From a virus, in the IMG/VR virus record IMGVR_UViG_3300028196_000024, positions 1 to 46,946 of that record: a stretch of 46,946 nucleotides of DNA; one strand, 5' to 3'. Both the position numbers and the translations under genes were made by a program. Under the pieces are notes generated by a model. It saw only the letters and a program-made list of their open reading frames with translations, did not search any database and was not told where the DNA came from. Shown here piece by piece: positions 30,900-39,585 of this stretch. Positions within the stretch are counted from its first letter, which is position 1, and every line of letters begins with the position of its first letter.

Positions 30900-33800
30900 A
30901 TGGATATTAATACAAAAATTTATGATAGAGTTGTAGATCATTTAACTGATGTACGATTATATGAAGAAAGTGTTCAATTACAAAATAGAAGAATTCTGCA
31001 AAGACATAGAAAGAAATTAAAAGTAGTTCTAAAGGAAAATATCAGGGCTGATGTAAAACCTGAAATTAGACGTTTTGGAAAAGAACTTTTAAATCATCAA
31101 AAGTCTAGTATATTAGAATTTTCTACTTCTCAATTAGATTTTAACTCAGATAATCTTAACAAAGAATTAAAAAACTTTTATAAAGTAACTAAGCCAAAGA
31201 GCAAAGAACTCTTGGCAGAAATTACAGGCCCAAATATAAAAGGTGTTAAATCTATCTCTGAAAATGTAAGGAACATTTCTTCAGGTGAATTAATTAGAAT
31301 TCAAACAAAAGTAAAAGGGGGGTTAGCAAAAGGGCTAACTCCTAATGAAATTATAAGTGATGTTTTAAAGACAACTAAATTAACCGAAAATCAAGCTAGA
31401 GCGTTAACTAGAACTTCTATTACTAGTACTCAAACATTAGCTTTAAACAAGGTTGCAGAGTCTAATAATCATGTTATAAAGGGTTTTGTTTTTACTGCAG
31501 TTTTAGATGCTAAAACCAGCCCTATTTGTTCTTTTCATAATGGAAAAATTTACAAAATAAATGATAAAAGGTTTCAACCACCTTTACATTGGAACTGTCG
31601 TAGTTCTCTAGTACCTATTGTTAAATCTAAAGAAGAACTTTTAGAACAAAAAACATCTCGAATTAATAAAACTAATTTAAAGAAAAAGAAACCAGAGTCT
31701 TTAACAGGTATTATGCCTAAGACTGAATCTTTTGGTGCTTGGTTAAAAAGGCAGTCTTTTAATACTCAAAGTAAAATATTAGGAACAGCCGAAAAAGCTA
31801 ATTTGTTTATATCAGGTAGGCTTAAATATGATCAATTTATTACACCTAAAGGAAAAGGATTATCAATACAAGCTTTACGAAATAGAGCAGCTAACGCAAC
31901 AGCAATTTATAATCCAAAACAAAAATTAAGAGAAGCAGACGTAAAAATAGAAGCAAATCGTCCTAGTTCAATTATTAGATCTCCAAGACATAAAGACGAT
32001 ATAAGACAATTATTTTTATTAGATTCTGATGATTTTTCAAAAACTTTTTCTCTTACAGATTTTAAAGGTACAAGTCTTGTTGGTAAGACAGCTTCAAGGC
32101 GCAGAGTTGGCAATGAATTTGATGAAAGAAATTTTAGCACAGATCCCCTTACAGGTGAAGTAAAAAACACTAATATTTATGATCCTGATTTTACTCTATA
32201 TCAAGAAAGACTTGATTTTATGAGAAATAGTAAGCTCCTAAAACAAGATGAAAAAGATTTTATTGAATCTTTAGTAGCAGGTCTAGATGATAAAGTTTCT
32301 GTTAATCAACAAACAGTGGTCATTGAAAACTTAAGAGTTGTTTTTGAAAGATACGCAAAAGATAAAAAACCTTGGAATGATTTATCTGCAGTTTTAAGAG
32401 CAGAAAATAGATTTTCTGTTCAAAACGTTTCTAGACTATTAGATACAAGGTCTAGACGAAGATCTGAATTATTTGTTAAATATTCTGCTGATGAAATTCC
32501 TAAAGTTCAGATTATGGGGGATTATTATACGTTTGATAATTTAATTTCTAATCAATTAAAAGATCAAAGATTTATTGATAATTGGAGAGCTACAGCAGGT
32601 AAAAAGTTATCTGAAAAAATTTATTTTAAAGGTCGTGCGCCTTCGAGATTATATTTTAAAAATTTAACTGAACATTATCCTTCAATAGAAACTTTTAAAA
32701 AAAATCTATTAGAAGATAACATGTATGCTAAAGCTTATAATAAATTTAAATCAATATATAATAGAGAACCTTCAGAATCGTGGATATCTCAAACATATTC
32801 TAGGGGTAGGTCGAAAATAAGAAGCATAATAGATTTAGAATTTCTAAATCAAAAACAAAGAGTATCTAGTAACTTTTTTGATGATAAAGCTATCGATTCT
32901 TTAACAAATATCACAAAATTAATTGCTTCAGGTCAATCAACTGATTATGATGCTTTAGCAATAAATATTGGCAAGAGATTAGCTAAAGATTTTAAAGATG
33001 TAATTCCCTTTACTAAAAATACATTAGCGGATTATCATAAAGAAGGCTCAAAAGTATTAAAGTTTTTACAAGACCAAGGAATAATAAGAGTTCAATTTAG
33101 AGGAAAAACACGAAGAGGTGTTTTAGATTTAGACACAGGTCGTGCTTCTGGAGGTTGGGGTGATACTATTTCTAGAGAAGTTCAAGTAATTAATAAAGAT
33201 ATTTTAGAACTACAAAAGGCAGAAAGACGAGTTACTATTGCTAGACGTCTAGGTATTACTAATGCTAGAGATAAACTCTTTGTTAAACCAAATGAAAAAG
33301 TTTATTTTGACGCTAGAGGTAAAAAAACAGGAATTCCTTTTATATCTAGAGATAAATTTTCTGACTATGATTCAAAACAAATTGACAGAGAAATGGCAGG
33401 TATGCTAAATCATGTTATGAATGTTGAGTATAGTGTAGATAAAGAATTTGTTTCTTTTATGGATGACGTAGTTAGATTTAGAGATCCCAGAGGTAATTCT
33501 AAATATTTTGATTCAATAAATAACTTTAGGCATGAAATTATAAATAGAGGTGAACAAGGCTACGGTCTAATGTCTACAGCTAAGTATCATGCTCAAAGAA
33601 ATAAGAATTTTACTACTCCAGCATTTATTGATAGCAGAAGCAGGGTATACCACAGAGGATACTTAACACCTACAGGTGGTGAAGTTGCAAGGCCTTTTTT
33701 AAATTCTGGTAAGGCAATAAAAATGTCTCCCGAAGCTTTAGATGAATTAAAAATTCAAATAGGTGCCTTAATTGGCCCTGGAACTGAAGCTTTAACTCAA

Positions 33801-35261
33801 TCAGGCAGAAGAGCTATCTTTAATAGGAATAAAGACAAACTTCTAGAATTAGGAGAACTTATTCAATCGCTAACTCAAAGAGATCGTAGGATACGACAAT
33901 TTTTAGAACATCCTTTAATAAGAGGATTAGAAGGAAAAGAAGTTCCTAAAATGGCTCGAATGGCACTTGAATACTCTAGGATACAAAAACATTTAGATTC
34001 TGGAAAACCCTTAAATAGTTATAAAACAAAATTAATGATAGAAAATGATGCTAGTTCTTCTGGTGCTCAAATCATTGGTTTGTCTACAGGAGATCGGGCA
34101 GTATCTCAAGCGAGTAATGTTTTAGCTACATCTCAAAAAAATAGGTTATATGATTTAGTAGCAATAGATACAGTAAACGATCCAGAGTTTCTTAAGATCC
34201 CTGCTTTGCGTGATTCTAATTTAACTTGGGAAGACTTGGCAGCAGCAGCTAAGGGCCAGAATATGGTTGGATTTTATGGGGCTGGCTCTGCAACAAAAAC
34301 TATGAGAGTTTCTAAGGGATTAAAAGAAGTTTTAGAAAATAAAGATTTTTTAGTTATTACAAAAGAAACATTAAATCCTAATCTCAGAATAGTTGATGGG
34401 CAAATTAAAGTAGCCGAAAGACTAGGTGCAACTAGCACTGTAGAAGAATTAAAACTTTTTAGAAAAGAATTAATAGAACTTATAAATAAAAATGAGCCTG
34501 TTGGAAGAACACTCTTAAAACAAGCGCAGGATATACATCCTGACGTTGAAGATTTTGTTAATAAGTTTACTAATACGAGAAAAGGGATTGTTGGTCCAAA
34601 AGAATTTTCAGAAATCTCTAGGATCATGTCAAAGAATTTATCTCAACGTGCGCCTGTTACTGATAATTTTATTAATTATTGGAAAGAGGTGGCCAATATT
34701 TTTGTAAATGAAACTCAAAAGGTAGATATACCTTGGGTAACATTTGATGGAAAAATTGTAACACAGAGATATCGCCCAAAATTACAGGAAAGAATTGAAT
34801 TCAGAGATCCTGTAACTAATAGGCGAATAGTTAACATCTATGAAGCTAGTGCAGAAGACGGAAAACTTCTAGGAAAAAGTTCTCTTAATGATGCACGTAT
34901 TGGTCTAGGTGTTAATGGAAATCACAGTAATGACGCTGTTATTGTAAGACGTTTCCATTTATGGGCGCGTAAAAACAACGTTGATAGTGGTACTATCCAC
35001 GATGCTTTCTTTACTAATATTAGTGAAGCAAGGCGTGCAAAAGACGCTTTAAGAACCATCTATGCAGATGCTCTTGAAGGTGATACTATAAGAAAGACTT
35101 TACGTGAAATGCGTAGACAAGGTCTTTCTAAAAAATCTTATAATTATTTATTGCGTAAAGCAAAAGAACAAGGTTTAATTGACCCTGTTAATAAGATTAC
35201 AAGAAAAGATATACTAGCCCCTCTTAAAGAGGGTGAAGACTGGTATGGAATTGGACCATAG
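30900..35261 (+). CDS. MuF minor head protein fused to a single-subunit RNA polymerase
   Basis: A 1453-residue fusion. Residues about 120-330 are a complete MuF (SPP1 gp7) domain: Asp203 and Cys210 in DAKTSPIC, HNGKIY, PPLHWNCRSS (227-236), then the MuF extension FGAWLKRQSFNTQSKILG. From about 880 the T7/N4 polymerase motifs appear in order. DSRSRVY (911-917) is the DxxGR region and motif A is D1050-ASSSGAQ. Motif B is K1118-x7-Y1126-G and motif C is H1367-D1368-AF. T7 has DWRGRVY, DGSCSGIQ, K631-x7-Y639-G and HDSF. Residues 345-880 are not recognised and may hold linker and promoter-binding parts. One uninterrupted frame; GGAG upstream of the ATG. Confidence 0.9.
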   Translation: MDINTKIYDRVVDHLTDVRLYEESVQLQNRRILQRHRKKLKVVLKENIRADVKPEIRRFGKELLNHQKSSILEFSTSQLDFNSDNLNKELKNFYKVTKPKSKELLAEITGPNIKGVKSISENVRNISSGELIRIQTKVKGGLAKGLTPNEIISDVLKTTKLTENQARALTRTSITSTQTLALNKVAESNNHVIKGFVFTAVLDAKTSPICSFHNGKIYKINDKRFQPPLHWNCRSSLVPIVKSKEELLEQKTSRINKTNLKKKKPESLTGIMPKTESFGAWLKRQSFNTQSKILGTAEKANLFISGRLKYDQFITPKGKGLSIQALRNRAANATAIYNPKQKLREADVKIEANRPSSIIRSPRHKDDIRQLFLLDSDDFSKTFSLTDFKGTSLVGKTASRRRVGNEFDERNFSTDPLTGEVKNTNIYDPDFTLYQERLDFMRNSKLLKQDEKDFIESLVAGLDDKVSVNQQTVVIENLRVVFERYAKDKKPWNDLSAVLRAENRFSVQNVSRLLDTRSRRRSELFVKYSADEIPKVQIMGDYYTFDNLISNQLKDQRFIDNWRATAGKKLSEKIYFKGRAPSRLYFKNLTEHYPSIETFKKNLLEDNMYAKAYNKFKSIYNREPSESWISQTYSRGRSKIRSIIDLEFLNQKQRVSSNFFDDKAIDSLTNITKLIASGQSTDYDALAINIGKRLAKDFKDVIPFTKNTLADYHKEGSKVLKFLQDQGIIRVQFRGKTRRGVLDLDTGRASGGWGDTISREVQVINKDILELQKAERRVTIARRLGITNARDKLFVKPNEKVYFDARGKKTGIPFISRDKFSDYDSKQIDREMAGMLNHVMNVEYSVDKEFVSFMDDVVRFRDPRGNSKYFDSINNFRHEIINRGEQGYGLMSTAKYHAQRNKNFTTPAFIDSRSRVYHRGYLTPTGGEVARPFLNSGKAIKMSPEALDELKIQIGALIGPGTEALTQSGRRAIFNRNKDKLLELGELIQSLTQRDRRIRQFLEHPLIRGLEGKEVPKMARMALEYSRIQKHLDSGKPLNSYKTKLMIENDASSSGAQIIGLSTGDRAVSQASNVLATSQKNRLYDLVAIDTVNDPEFLKIPALRDSNLTWEDLAAAAKGQNMVGFYGAGSATKTMRVSKGLKEVLENKDFLVITKETLNPNLRIVDGQIKVAERLGATSTVEELKLFRKELIELINKNEPVGRTLLKQAQDIHPDVEDFVNKFTNTRKGIVGPKEFSEISRIMSKNLSQRAPVTDNFINYWKEVANIFVNETQKVDIPWVTFDGKIVTQRYRPKLQERIEFRDPVTNRRIVNIYEASAEDGKLLGKSSLNDARIGLGVNGNHSNDAVIVRRFHLWARKNNVDSGTIHDAFFTNISEARRAKDALRTIYADALEGDTIRKTLREMRRQGLSKKSYNYLLRKAKEQGLIDPVNKITRKDILAPLKEGEDWYGIGP

Positions 35262-35294
35262 TTATTTGTAATGGCCTATGGAACTAAAATTAAC

Positions 35295-35307
35295 GTGTCT
35301 GTGACAC
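35295..35307 (+). other. Small hairpin with 3-base loop upstream of scaffold gene
   Basis: GTGTC-TGT-GACAC, a perfect 5-bp stem with a three-base loop, in the 85-base gap between the polymerase fusion and the scaffold gene. Its size resembles the promoter hairpins read by N4 virion polymerase, but one instance proves nothing. It could also be a processing site before the abundant capsid transcript. Confidence 0.35.
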
Positions 35308-35346
35308 ACTATAAATTAACTCAAGCTGTGCTTGAAAGGAAAAATT

Positions 35347-36030
35347 ATGAGTGAAGAAGATAATAAGATTGAAGAATCAGTAGATGAAACAACTGAAACT
35401 AAAACATTTGAACAAGAATCTATTGAAGAAACATCTTCTACAGATGAAGAAAATAATGATCCAGTTGAACAAGCGGTTAATGATAGACTAACAAAAATGA
35501 AGTCTAATATGGATCGTATGGTAAAAGAGCGTGATGAAGCCTTAAAAAAAGCCGCAGAAATTGAACAAGCCCAAAAGCAAAGTGAAATTAAGCGACTTGA
35601 AGAAGAAGGTAAACTTACTGAAGCTCTTGAAATGAAACTTGCAGAATCCGAGGCTAAGTTAAAAGTATTTCAAGAAGAAAATACAAAACTTAACCGTGAT
35701 AATGTAGTAAATTCTCAACTTGCGATTCTAGAATTTAGGAATGAACGTAGTCGTCAAATGGCGCAGCGTGATATTGTTGAGCAACTTGTTCAAAATGAAA
35801 ATGGGTCTTGGTTACACAAAACTGGATCTTCTATAAAAGATTTTATTGAATCTTACTCTAAGAATGAAGATAATTCATTTCTGTTCCGAGTGAAAGCGAA
35901 TAGCGGTGCTGGTAAAACTAATCCATCTGCTCCATCTAATACTGACGAAAAAAAGTCGTTATCTCAGATGTCTACAGATGAAGTTTTAACTTTAGCTGCT
36001 AAAGGTCAACTAGGATCATTCAATTATTAA
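35347..36030 (+). CDS. Capsid scaffolding protein
   Basis: The ATG at 35347 follows AAAGGAAAAATT; a TTG at 35332 is less likely. The 227-residue product is highly acidic at the N-terminus, has a long coiled coil (VKERDEALKKAAEIEQAQ onward) in the middle and a short C-terminal helix (DEVLTLAAKGQLG). It lies between portal and major capsid protein, which is the standard arrangement for scaffolds that shape the prohead and then leave or are cut. No protease gene is seen beside it. Confidence 0.8.
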   Translation: MSEEDNKIEESVDETTETKTFEQESIEETSSTDEENNDPVEQAVNDRLTKMKSNMDRMVKERDEALKKAAEIEQAQKQSEIKRLEEEGKLTEALEMKLAESEAKLKVFQEENTKLNRDNVVNSQLAILEFRNERSRQMAQRDIVEQLVQNENGSWLHKTGSSIKDFIESYSKNEDNSFLFRVKANSGAGKTNPSAPSNTDEKKSLSQMSTDEVLTLAAKGQLGSFNY

Positions 36031-36059
36031 ATAATAGTTATCTATAAAGGATTAAAATC

Positions 36060-37175
36060 ATGGCTATTACAAACACTGACTTTCAGAACGTAGCCCTCGC
36101 TATTTCTGCTTACGCAGATGAGGCATATACAACTGAGAAAAAATTAAACTCCACAGATATTGTTGGCGCAAGAGACGATATCACAGATACAGGCGAATCA
36201 TTTGTAGGACAAATGCGCTTTTATAAACCACTTGCAGCAAATATCAATGTTCCATCATTGTCTTCTGCTACAGATGGCACGTATACTGATATCTCAACAG
36301 ATATTGCTAACTACGTAAAATCAGTACGTACATTCGGTGCGCAACAAGTTAACTTGCAAGAAGTAATTTCAAAGCAAGATGGTCTTGCTAAAATTGCTCG
36401 CGACTTTGCTCAAGTACGTGGTGATGACGAAGGTAATGCTCTTATGGCTTGCCTCAAAGGTGTTGCAGCTTCTGAAACAGGTCTTGGTGACAAGGGCGGT
36501 TCAGGTAACGGCGGTATTGTCAACTTTGATACAAACGCAGACGCAGCTAACACAGGTTTCTTTGTTGATATCAATGATGCTGGTCAATTTGGCGCAGCAG
36601 CTACAGGTACAAGTGACCAACGTAAACTCTTTGATGCAACCGCAACAGGTGCAGCAAGAGGTGAGCGCCTTTTCCAAGCTATTGGAATGGCATACAAAGA
36701 TCATGAACCCGATTTTATGTATCTTGTAACTTCTCCTGAAATTATGGCAGAAATGCGTGCAGCCAACTTGGTTGACGAAACAATGATTACAGACGGTAAT
36801 ATGAACTTTAATACTATCTTTGGTGGTAAGTTCCGTCTTGTTATGACTCGCGCAAGCCAACGTGCAACTACTGAAGCAGGTGATGTAAACGCACAATCCA
36901 CTAAGTGTTCTTTTGTGATTAAGCCTCAGTCAGTAGCAGCAGCTAATGTAACTGTGCCTACTCCTGTAGAAGTTGATCGTAATGCAGCTTCATACACAGG
37001 TGGTGGTTCTACAAACGTTTGGTATCGTTATGGCTTTATCATGCATCCACAAGGGTATGATTGGTCAGGTGCTACTAACGCTTTTGCAACTAATACAACT
37101 CTTGGTGCAGCCGCGTCTTGGTCTCGTAAAATGGACGCACTAAACCTAGGCATTTTGCCTATCTTCCATTCATAA
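36060..37175 (+). CDS. Major capsid protein
   Basis: A 371-residue protein preceded by AAAGGATTAAAATC. Its codons and GC content differ from its neighbours (more GC-ending codons), as expected for the most expressed gene. It has the look of HK97-fold capsids of this size class: an N-terminal helix (DFQNVALAISAYADEAY), a beta region with YVKSVRTFGAQQVNLQEV, LFQAIGMAYKDHEPDFMYLV, and MTRASQRATTEAGD. The position after the scaffold supports the call. Confidence 0.87.
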   Translation: MAITNTDFQNVALAISAYADEAYTTEKKLNSTDIVGARDDITDTGESFVGQMRFYKPLAANINVPSLSSATDGTYTDISTDIANYVKSVRTFGAQQVNLQEVISKQDGLAKIARDFAQVRGDDEGNALMACLKGVAASETGLGDKGGSGNGGIVNFDTNADAANTGFFVDINDAGQFGAAATGTSDQRKLFDATATGAARGERLFQAIGMAYKDHEPDFMYLVTSPEIMAEMRAANLVDETMITDGNMNFNTIFGGKFRLVMTRASQRATTEAGDVNAQSTKCSFVIKPQSVAAANVTVPTPVEVDRNAASYTGGGSTNVWYRYGFIMHPQGYDWSGATNAFATNTTLGAAASWSRKMDALNLGILPIFHS

Positions 37176-37191
37176 GATTTAGGAGGAGCTA

Positions 37192-37692
37192 ATGGCTTTA
37201 GTTCTTAATACAAATAGCTACGTAACTACAACTGAAGCTGACTCATATTTTTCAACTCGTATTGATGCAGATGAATATATTTCTGCAGTAGATACATTGA
37301 AAGAACAAGCATTAGTCACCGCTACACAGCTAATAGATAATCGGTCGTGGATCGGTATTGCAGTTAGCTCTTCTCAATCTCTGGCGTGGCCTCGAAAGCA
37401 AGCAACTTACTATGATCCTAGAATGGGTCAGGATATTACAATTGCTGAAAACGAGCTACCCTCTCAAGTTAAAATTGCAGTTTATGAACAAGCTCTACAT
37501 TTATTACAAAATGAAGATTTAATTGCTCAAAAAACTCAAACATTTGAAAGTATCTCTGTTGGTAGTATCAGCTTGTCTGATAGTAATGGTGATGTCTCTC
37601 GAACTTCTATTACACCTTCAATTATCTTAAAACCTTTAAGACCTCTTATTAGTAGAGGTATGAGTAGCAATACATGGTGGAGGGCTAATTAA
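37192..37692 (+). CDS. Head-tail connector (adaptor) protein
   Basis: A strong AGGAGG precedes ATG 37192. The 166-residue helical protein has SYVTTTEADSYFSTR and ALVTATQLIDNRSWIG, then LAWPRKQ, the pattern of head-completion adaptors sometimes annotated as DnaT-like. It would bind under the portal and start the connector stack. Confidence 0.8.
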   Translation: MALVLNTNSYVTTTEADSYFSTRIDADEYISAVDTLKEQALVTATQLIDNRSWIGIAVSSSQSLAWPRKQATYYDPRMGQDITIAENELPSQVKIAVYEQALHLLQNEDLIAQKTQTFESISVGSISLSDSNGDVSRTSITPSIILKPLRPLISRGMSSNTWWRAN

Positions 37693-38030
37693 TGTCACTA
37701 TCTGCAAAAGTGACTGCTGCTGTTAATAAAGCATTTACGGCTGCAGGTGATTTAGTTCAAAAAGGAACATTAACAAGTAAAAGCGTTTCTACTTATAACT
37801 TTGCGGCTAGAGCAACGGTTAGTACTAGTACTACGAAAGTAGTTGACGTTATTATACAAACTGCCCAAAGAGCATCAGGTGAAGGTTTTATTACTACTGC
37901 TATTATGCGGTCAGGAGAAGACCTTTCTGTTTATGATACTCTTACAGTAGGCACTAAAGTCTTTAATATTGTTGATTACAGCGACAACAATTTCATTATT
38001 GAAGCTCAATTAAGTAGAGAGGTAAAATAA
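37692..38030 (+). CDS. Head closure / stopper protein
   Basis: A 112-residue protein overlapping the previous stop by one base. Helical start, then a small beta-barrel-like part (SVSTYNFAARATVSTSTTK, YDTLTVGTKVFNIVDYSD). The size and place between adaptor and tail terminator fit the stopper ring (SPP1 gp16-like). The function is assigned by synteny more than by motif. Confidence 0.7.
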   Translation: MSLSAKVTAAVNKAFTAAGDLVQKGTLTSKSVSTYNFAARATVSTSTTKVVDVIIQTAQRASGEGFITTAIMRSGEDLSVYDTLTVGTKVFNIVDYSDNNFIIEAQLSREVK

Positions 38031-38434
38031 TGTTTGATGATGTATTAGACGATATTGAATCTGTTTTTGCTTCTAATTCTTGGACGAGTAGAGGTATCGA
38101 TATTTATCCAGATAATTATCAAGGTACTATAAGCAATGAAACAGAATTTTGTAGGCTAAACGTACTACCAAGTAGCAGTGAAAATCATGCTTATGGTGGT
38201 AGCAATAAAGAATTGTCAGGACTAATTGCAGTTAAAATATTTGTTTCTGCAGGACAAGGACAGTCTAGGACAATGGCTATAAGTGATACACTTGATATTG
38301 TTTTACAAAATAAAAAATTAACTAGAGGAACAGAGTTATACACATCTTATCTTAATGTGGAAGGGCTAGACCCAAAAAATCAAGCACTATACAGTGCAAG
38401 TTACATAATACCATTTAAAATTTATGGAGAATAA
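38030..38434 (+). CDS. Tail terminator / completion protein
   Basis: A 134-residue alpha/beta protein (SRGIDIYPDNYQGTISN, LSGLIAVKIFVSAGQG, LDIVLQNKKL). It resembles DUF4128-type tail terminators such as lambda gpU in length and order of elements. It lies just before the tail tube gene, as in most siphoviruses. It would cap the tail tube and join it to the head. Confidence 0.72.
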   Translation: MFDDVLDDIESVFASNSWTSRGIDIYPDNYQGTISNETEFCRLNVLPSSSENHAYGGSNKELSGLIAVKIFVSAGQGQSRTMAISDTLDIVLQNKKLTRGTELYTSYLNVEGLDPKNQALYSASYIIPFKIYGE

Positions 38435-38436
38435 AA

Positions 38437-38967
38437 ATGGCTCATATTACAACCCTAGGTGCTGGTATCTTTTCATACTTAGACATCTATTCTGGGAGTG
38501 TTGCCGCATCGGTCGATACAGCATCTGAATTTGCAGGCTTGTTTATTACAGCAAACGCAAGTGACGTAAAACGTATGCCTTCTGTGCGTGAATTCCCTTC
38601 AATTGGTACACCTGCGAACATTGTTAACGTTCCAGTGTACGGACAAAACACATCATCACAGGTACAAGGTCAGGCTGACGCTCCTTCATTGGAAGTTACA
38701 GTGAACTATATTGCAGATGATATGACAGACTTCCATGCGCTAATCGGTACAGAAGTTGCGTTTAGATTTCTTATGTCTTCGCAATCTTGTGATCTATCAG
38801 CTAGCTTGGATTCAGCTAACACTGCTTTGACTTACGGTAATACAGAATTTTACTTTAGAGGTAAAATTGAAGCTATCTTGGTTAACCCTGCGTTGACTGA
38901 TGCTACTACTGCGACTGTTACGTTGTCAGCACAGTCTGACTTTTTCGGTCCAGCAACATTACCTTAA
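38437..38967 (+). CDS. Major tail tube protein
   Basis: A 176-residue beta protein with GAGIFSYLDI, SVREFPSIGTPANIVNVPVY, GQNTSSQVQGQADAPSLEVT and a closing FYFRGKIEAILVNPALTDA, the plan of siphovirus tail tube proteins. Codon use is less AT-biased than nearby genes, which fits high expression. A terminator hairpin follows immediately. Confidence 0.83.
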   Translation: MAHITTLGAGIFSYLDIYSGSVAASVDTASEFAGLFITANASDVKRMPSVREFPSIGTPANIVNVPVYGQNTSSQVQGQADAPSLEVTVNYIADDMTDFHALIGTEVAFRFLMSSQSCDLSASLDSANTALTYGNTEFYFRGKIEAILVNPALTDATTATVTLSAQSDFFGPATLP

Positions 38968-38981
38968 TACTATAATAATTT

Positions 38982-39011
38982 GGGGAAGTCCGAAAGGGCT
39001 TCCCTTATTTA
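38982..39011 (+). terminator. Intrinsic terminator after tail tube gene
   Basis: GGGAAGTCC-GAAA-GGGCTTCCC (38983-39004) forms a 9-bp stem with one G-U pair and a GNRA tetraloop, followed by TTATTTA. It would reduce transcription beyond the highly expressed capsid and tube genes. Confidence 0.8.
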
Positions 39012-39030
39012 GATATACATGAGAAAGATT

Positions 39031-39270
39031 ATGACAGAAAAACCATTTAGTAAAACATTTGTTATGAGAACAACCTTCCGACATATGCGAAGAAGTGTTG
39101 ATATTAGTATTCGTAAGAGTTTTGAACGTTTTCAAGACTTTGACAACGATTCCGCAATGGGCAGAGAAATTATGGAAACTCTAGATACATTGCACAAAGT
39201 TCGGAAAATGCTTGATGACTTTCAAGCTAATAACCCTGAGTTATTTACAGAAAAAGATAAGATTATTTAA
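39031..39270 (+). CDS. Small tail-region protein, 79 residues
   Basis: ATG 39031 is preferred because GAGAAAG lies before it; ATG 39019 in the same frame has no ribosome site. Basic first half (FVMRTTFRHMRRSVDISIRK) and an acidic helical second half. Located between tail tube and tail chaperone genes. Function unknown; possibly tail assembly. Confidence 0.6.
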   Translation: MTEKPFSKTFVMRTTFRHMRRSVDISIRKSFERFQDFDNDSAMGREIMETLDTLHKVRKMLDDFQANNPELFTEKDKII

Positions 39271-39279
39271 GGAAATATT

Positions 39280-39585
39280 ATGAAACATTTAGTTGGCAAA
39301 GAGATCACTGAAGAATTTGAATTTATGGGTGATAAAGTTACAGTACGAAAGTTAACTGTTAAAGAAGTTTTATCAGTTCAAAAAGAAATTAATACACTTT
39401 CAAAAGCTAAAGATGAATCTTCTCAGCTTAAAATTGTACGTGAAATTCTAAGGCGAACAGTTCAAGGCGCAGATAAAATGAGTGATGAGGAATTTGACAA
39501 TTTTCCTTTAGGAGAGCTAACCGATCTAGTTGAAAAGGCCGTAGGGTTTTCTGGGATGGGTGGAGCACAAGCTGAGGGAAACTAA
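39280..39585 (+). CDS. Tail assembly chaperone, gpG-like
   Basis: A 101-residue acidic helical protein (AAGGAAATATT upstream). It has ITEEFEFMGDKVTVRKLTVK at the start, typical of the short chaperone of siphovirus tails. The last sense codons contain a slippery heptamer, so a fraction of ribosomes would shift and add the gpT-like extension at 39582. It lies directly ahead of the tape measure region as expected, and would coat the tape measure during tail assembly. Confidence 0.87.
   Translation: MKHLVGKEITEEFEFMGDKVTVRKLTVKEVLSVQKEINTLSKAKDESSQLKIVREILRRTVQGADKMSDEEFDNFPLGELTDLVEKAVGFSGMGGAQAEGN
39576..39582 (+). promoter_or_regulatory. Programmed -1 frameshift site (G GGA AAC)
   Basis: In the chaperone frame the codons read GAG GGA AAC TAA. 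GGGAAAC is a canonical X-XXY-YYZ slippery heptamer placed directly before the stop. A -1 shift continues as CTA ACT GCT into the open frame that ends at 39938. Lambda uses GGGAAAG at the same point of its G/T genes. Confidence 0.9.

Noticed and set aside
34537-34553. ATCCTGACGTTGAAGAT, a 13-of-17 match to the repeated motif inside the polymerase gene
   Set aside because: Four mismatches in an AT-rich 47-kb window is about what chance gives, and it encodes HPDVED in frame; not counted as a fifth copy.
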